Source: Aquiluna sp. (lineage in GTDB: Bacteria; Actinomycetota; Actinomycetes; Actinomycetales; Microbacteriaceae). Taken from it: DNA of 12,604 nt. Both the position numbers and the translations under genes were made by a program. A model generated the notes under the pieces. That model did not search any database. It was not told the origin of the DNA and worked only from the letters and a program-made list of their open reading frames with translations. The stretch lies in contig JADHKY010000024.1 in NCBI GenBank assembly GCA_016780945.1, positions 1 to 12,604 on the forward strand. Direction: 5' to 3'. The first letter of the stretch is position 1; each line of letters starts with the position of its first letter. Shown piece by piece: positions 11,488 to 12,604 of this stretch.

Positions 11488-12604
11488 ATGACTGATGCAG
11501 CCAACTGGGGCTTCGAGACCCAGCAGATCCACGCCGGAGCCGAGAGCGACCCAGCTACCAACGCACGTGCAGTGCCTATCTACAAGACCACTGCCTACAC
11601 CTTCAACTCGGCCGAGCACGCTCGTAACCTGTTTGGACTAGCCGAGTTCGGCAACATCTACACCCGCATCATGAACCCAACCCAAGATGTTGCGGAAAAG
11701 CGCATCGCAGCTTTGGAGGGCGGCACAGCAGCCCTGCTGCTTGCCAGCGGTCAGGCAGCTGAGACCTTTGCGGTACTAAACATTGCCCAGGCTGGCGACC
11801 ACATCGTCTCTTCCTCCACGCTCTATGGCGGTACCTACAACCTCTTCAAGTACACGCTCGCCAAGCTTGGTATCGAGGTCACCTTCGTTGAGAACCAGGA
11901 CGATGAGAACGAGTGGCAGCAGGCGGTAAAGCCAAACACCAAGCTCTTCTTTGCCGAGACCATCGGAAACCCAAAGGTTTCGATTCTCGACATTAGAAAG
12001 GTTGCGACCGTTGCCCACAAAAACGGAGTCCCGCTAATCGTCGACAACACCGTGGCGACCCCATACCTAATCAAGCCTCTTGAGCACGGTGCCGACATCG
12101 TGGTGCACTCAGCCACCAAGTTCCTAGGTGGTCACGGCACGGTAGTTGCAGGTGCGATCGTGGACGGCGGAAAGTTCGAGTGGTCAAAGTCGGACAAGTT
12201 CCCGGGTCTCACCCAGCCAGACCCGAGCTACCACGGCGTCGTCTACACAGATGCCCTAGGTGACGCAATTGCCTACATCATCAAGGCAAGAGTGCAGCTG
12301 CTCAGGGACATAGGTGCTGCGGTCTCCCCCGACACCGCCTTCTCCCTAATTCAAGGCATCGAGACCCTGAGCCTGAGAATGGAGCGCCACGTCGAGAATG
12401 CCAGCAAGGTAGCTCAGTGGCTTGAGGCTCACCCTCAGGTGAAGAGCGTGAACTATGCAGGCCTACCTGGCTCGCCATACCACCAGGCTCACAAGACCTA
12501 CGCACCTAAAGGTGCCGGAGCGATCGTGTCCTTTGAAATTGAGGGAGGCATTGACGCTGGAGTGAAGTTCGTTGACGGACTCGAGCTACACAGCCACGTT
12601 GCCA
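11488..12604 (+). CDS. metY: O-acetylhomoserine sulfhydrylase (O-acetylhomoserine aminocarboxypropyltransferase), N-terminal 372 codons
   Basis: This PLP enzyme of the Cys/Met-metabolism family makes homocysteine from O-acetylhomoserine and sulfide for methionine synthesis. The N-terminus GFETQQIHAGAESDPATNARAVPIYKTTAY (8-37) is typical of MetY. YTRIMNPT at 58-65 holds residues that contact the neighbouring subunit's PLP phosphate. ASGQAAE at 86-92 and the Asp186 motif VDNTVATPYL at 185-194 bind the cofactor. HSATKFLGGHG at 207-217 carries the Schiff-base Lys211. The frame is intact and stops at the window edge; the full family length is about 430-440, so the last 60-70 residues are missing. 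ATG 11488 is chosen for its family-typical N-terminus and an AAGGA 9 nt upstream. Confidence is high for the family, and good for MetY over cystathionine synthase/lyase because of the long insert after FLGGHG. Confidence 0.94.
   Translation, partial: MTDAANWGFETQQIHAGAESDPATNARAVPIYKTTAYTFNSAEHARNLFGLAEFGNIYTRIMNPTQDVAEKRIAALEGGTAALLLASGQAAETFAVLNIAQAGDHIVSSSTLYGGTYNLFKYTLAKLGIEVTFVENQDDENEWQQAVKPNTKLFFAETIGNPKVSILDIRKVATVAHKNGVPLIVDNTVATPYLIKPLEHGADIVVHSATKFLGGHGTVVAGAIVDGGKFEWSKSDKFPGLTQPDPSYHGVVYTDALGDAIAYIIKARVQLLRDIGAAVSPDTAFSLIQGIETLSLRMERHVENASKVAQWLEAHPQVKSVNYAGLPGSPYHQAHKTYAPKGAGAIVSFEIEGGIDAGVKFVDGLELHSHVA

Noticed and set aside
1..12604. CRISPR arrays, insertion sequences, prophage genes or rRNA
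   Set aside because: No regularly spaced repeats, transposase, integrase, phage structural gene or rRNA sequence was seen.

Overview
The window looks like a piece of an actinobacterial chromosome. GC content is moderate to fairly high, intergenic spaces are short, and the layout resembles small-genome aquatic Microbacteriaceae. That placement is inferred from gene content and is not proved here. Supporting signs are the GQDPYPNP form of the uracil-DNA glycosylase motif, a tRNA without an encoded CCA end, several GTG/TTG starts, and several genes whose -10-like hexamer sits only 6-9 nt before the start codon, as expected for leaderless mRNAs.

Left part (1-2974). A solute-binding lipoprotein of the peptide/oligosaccharide ABC family runs off the left edge on the minus strand. 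Divergent from it is a plus-strand pair: a 10-TM EamA/DMT exporter (YddG-like) and, 4 nt later, an MFS transporter. A possible 62-residue cysteine-rich (CxxC...CxxC) protein lies antisense to the MFS tail.

Middle (3017-3859). A tRNA-Leu(UAG) is followed by a complete MazE-MazF toxin-antitoxin module. Its promoter is overlapped by two inverted repeats that could be autoregulatory operators.

Galactoside locus (3856-8954). A minus-strand operon encodes a GH36 alpha-galactosidase and, coupled by a TAATG junction, a GH42 beta-galactosidase. A DeoR/GlpR-type regulator is divergent from it. The 312-bp space between them carries a perfect 15-bp inverted repeat in the presumed GH36 leader and other possible control elements. 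Together these genes would release galactose from alpha- and beta-linked galactosides under local repressor control. No sugar transporter or Leloir-pathway gene lies inside the window.

Right part (8951-12604). A minus-strand pair encodes a uracil-DNA glycosylase (ung) and a GNAT acetyltransferase joined by a TAGTG junction. Divergent from it are an M20-family amidohydrolase and the first 372 codons of an O-acetylhomoserine sulfhydrylase (MetY), cut by the right edge.

Most genes belong to well-known families and I see no clear case for an entirely new system. The points most worth checking are the large hairpin and putative operators of the galactosidase locus, the MazEF operators and possible transfer, the small cysteine-rich ORF, and the convergent genes that share stop-codon bases.
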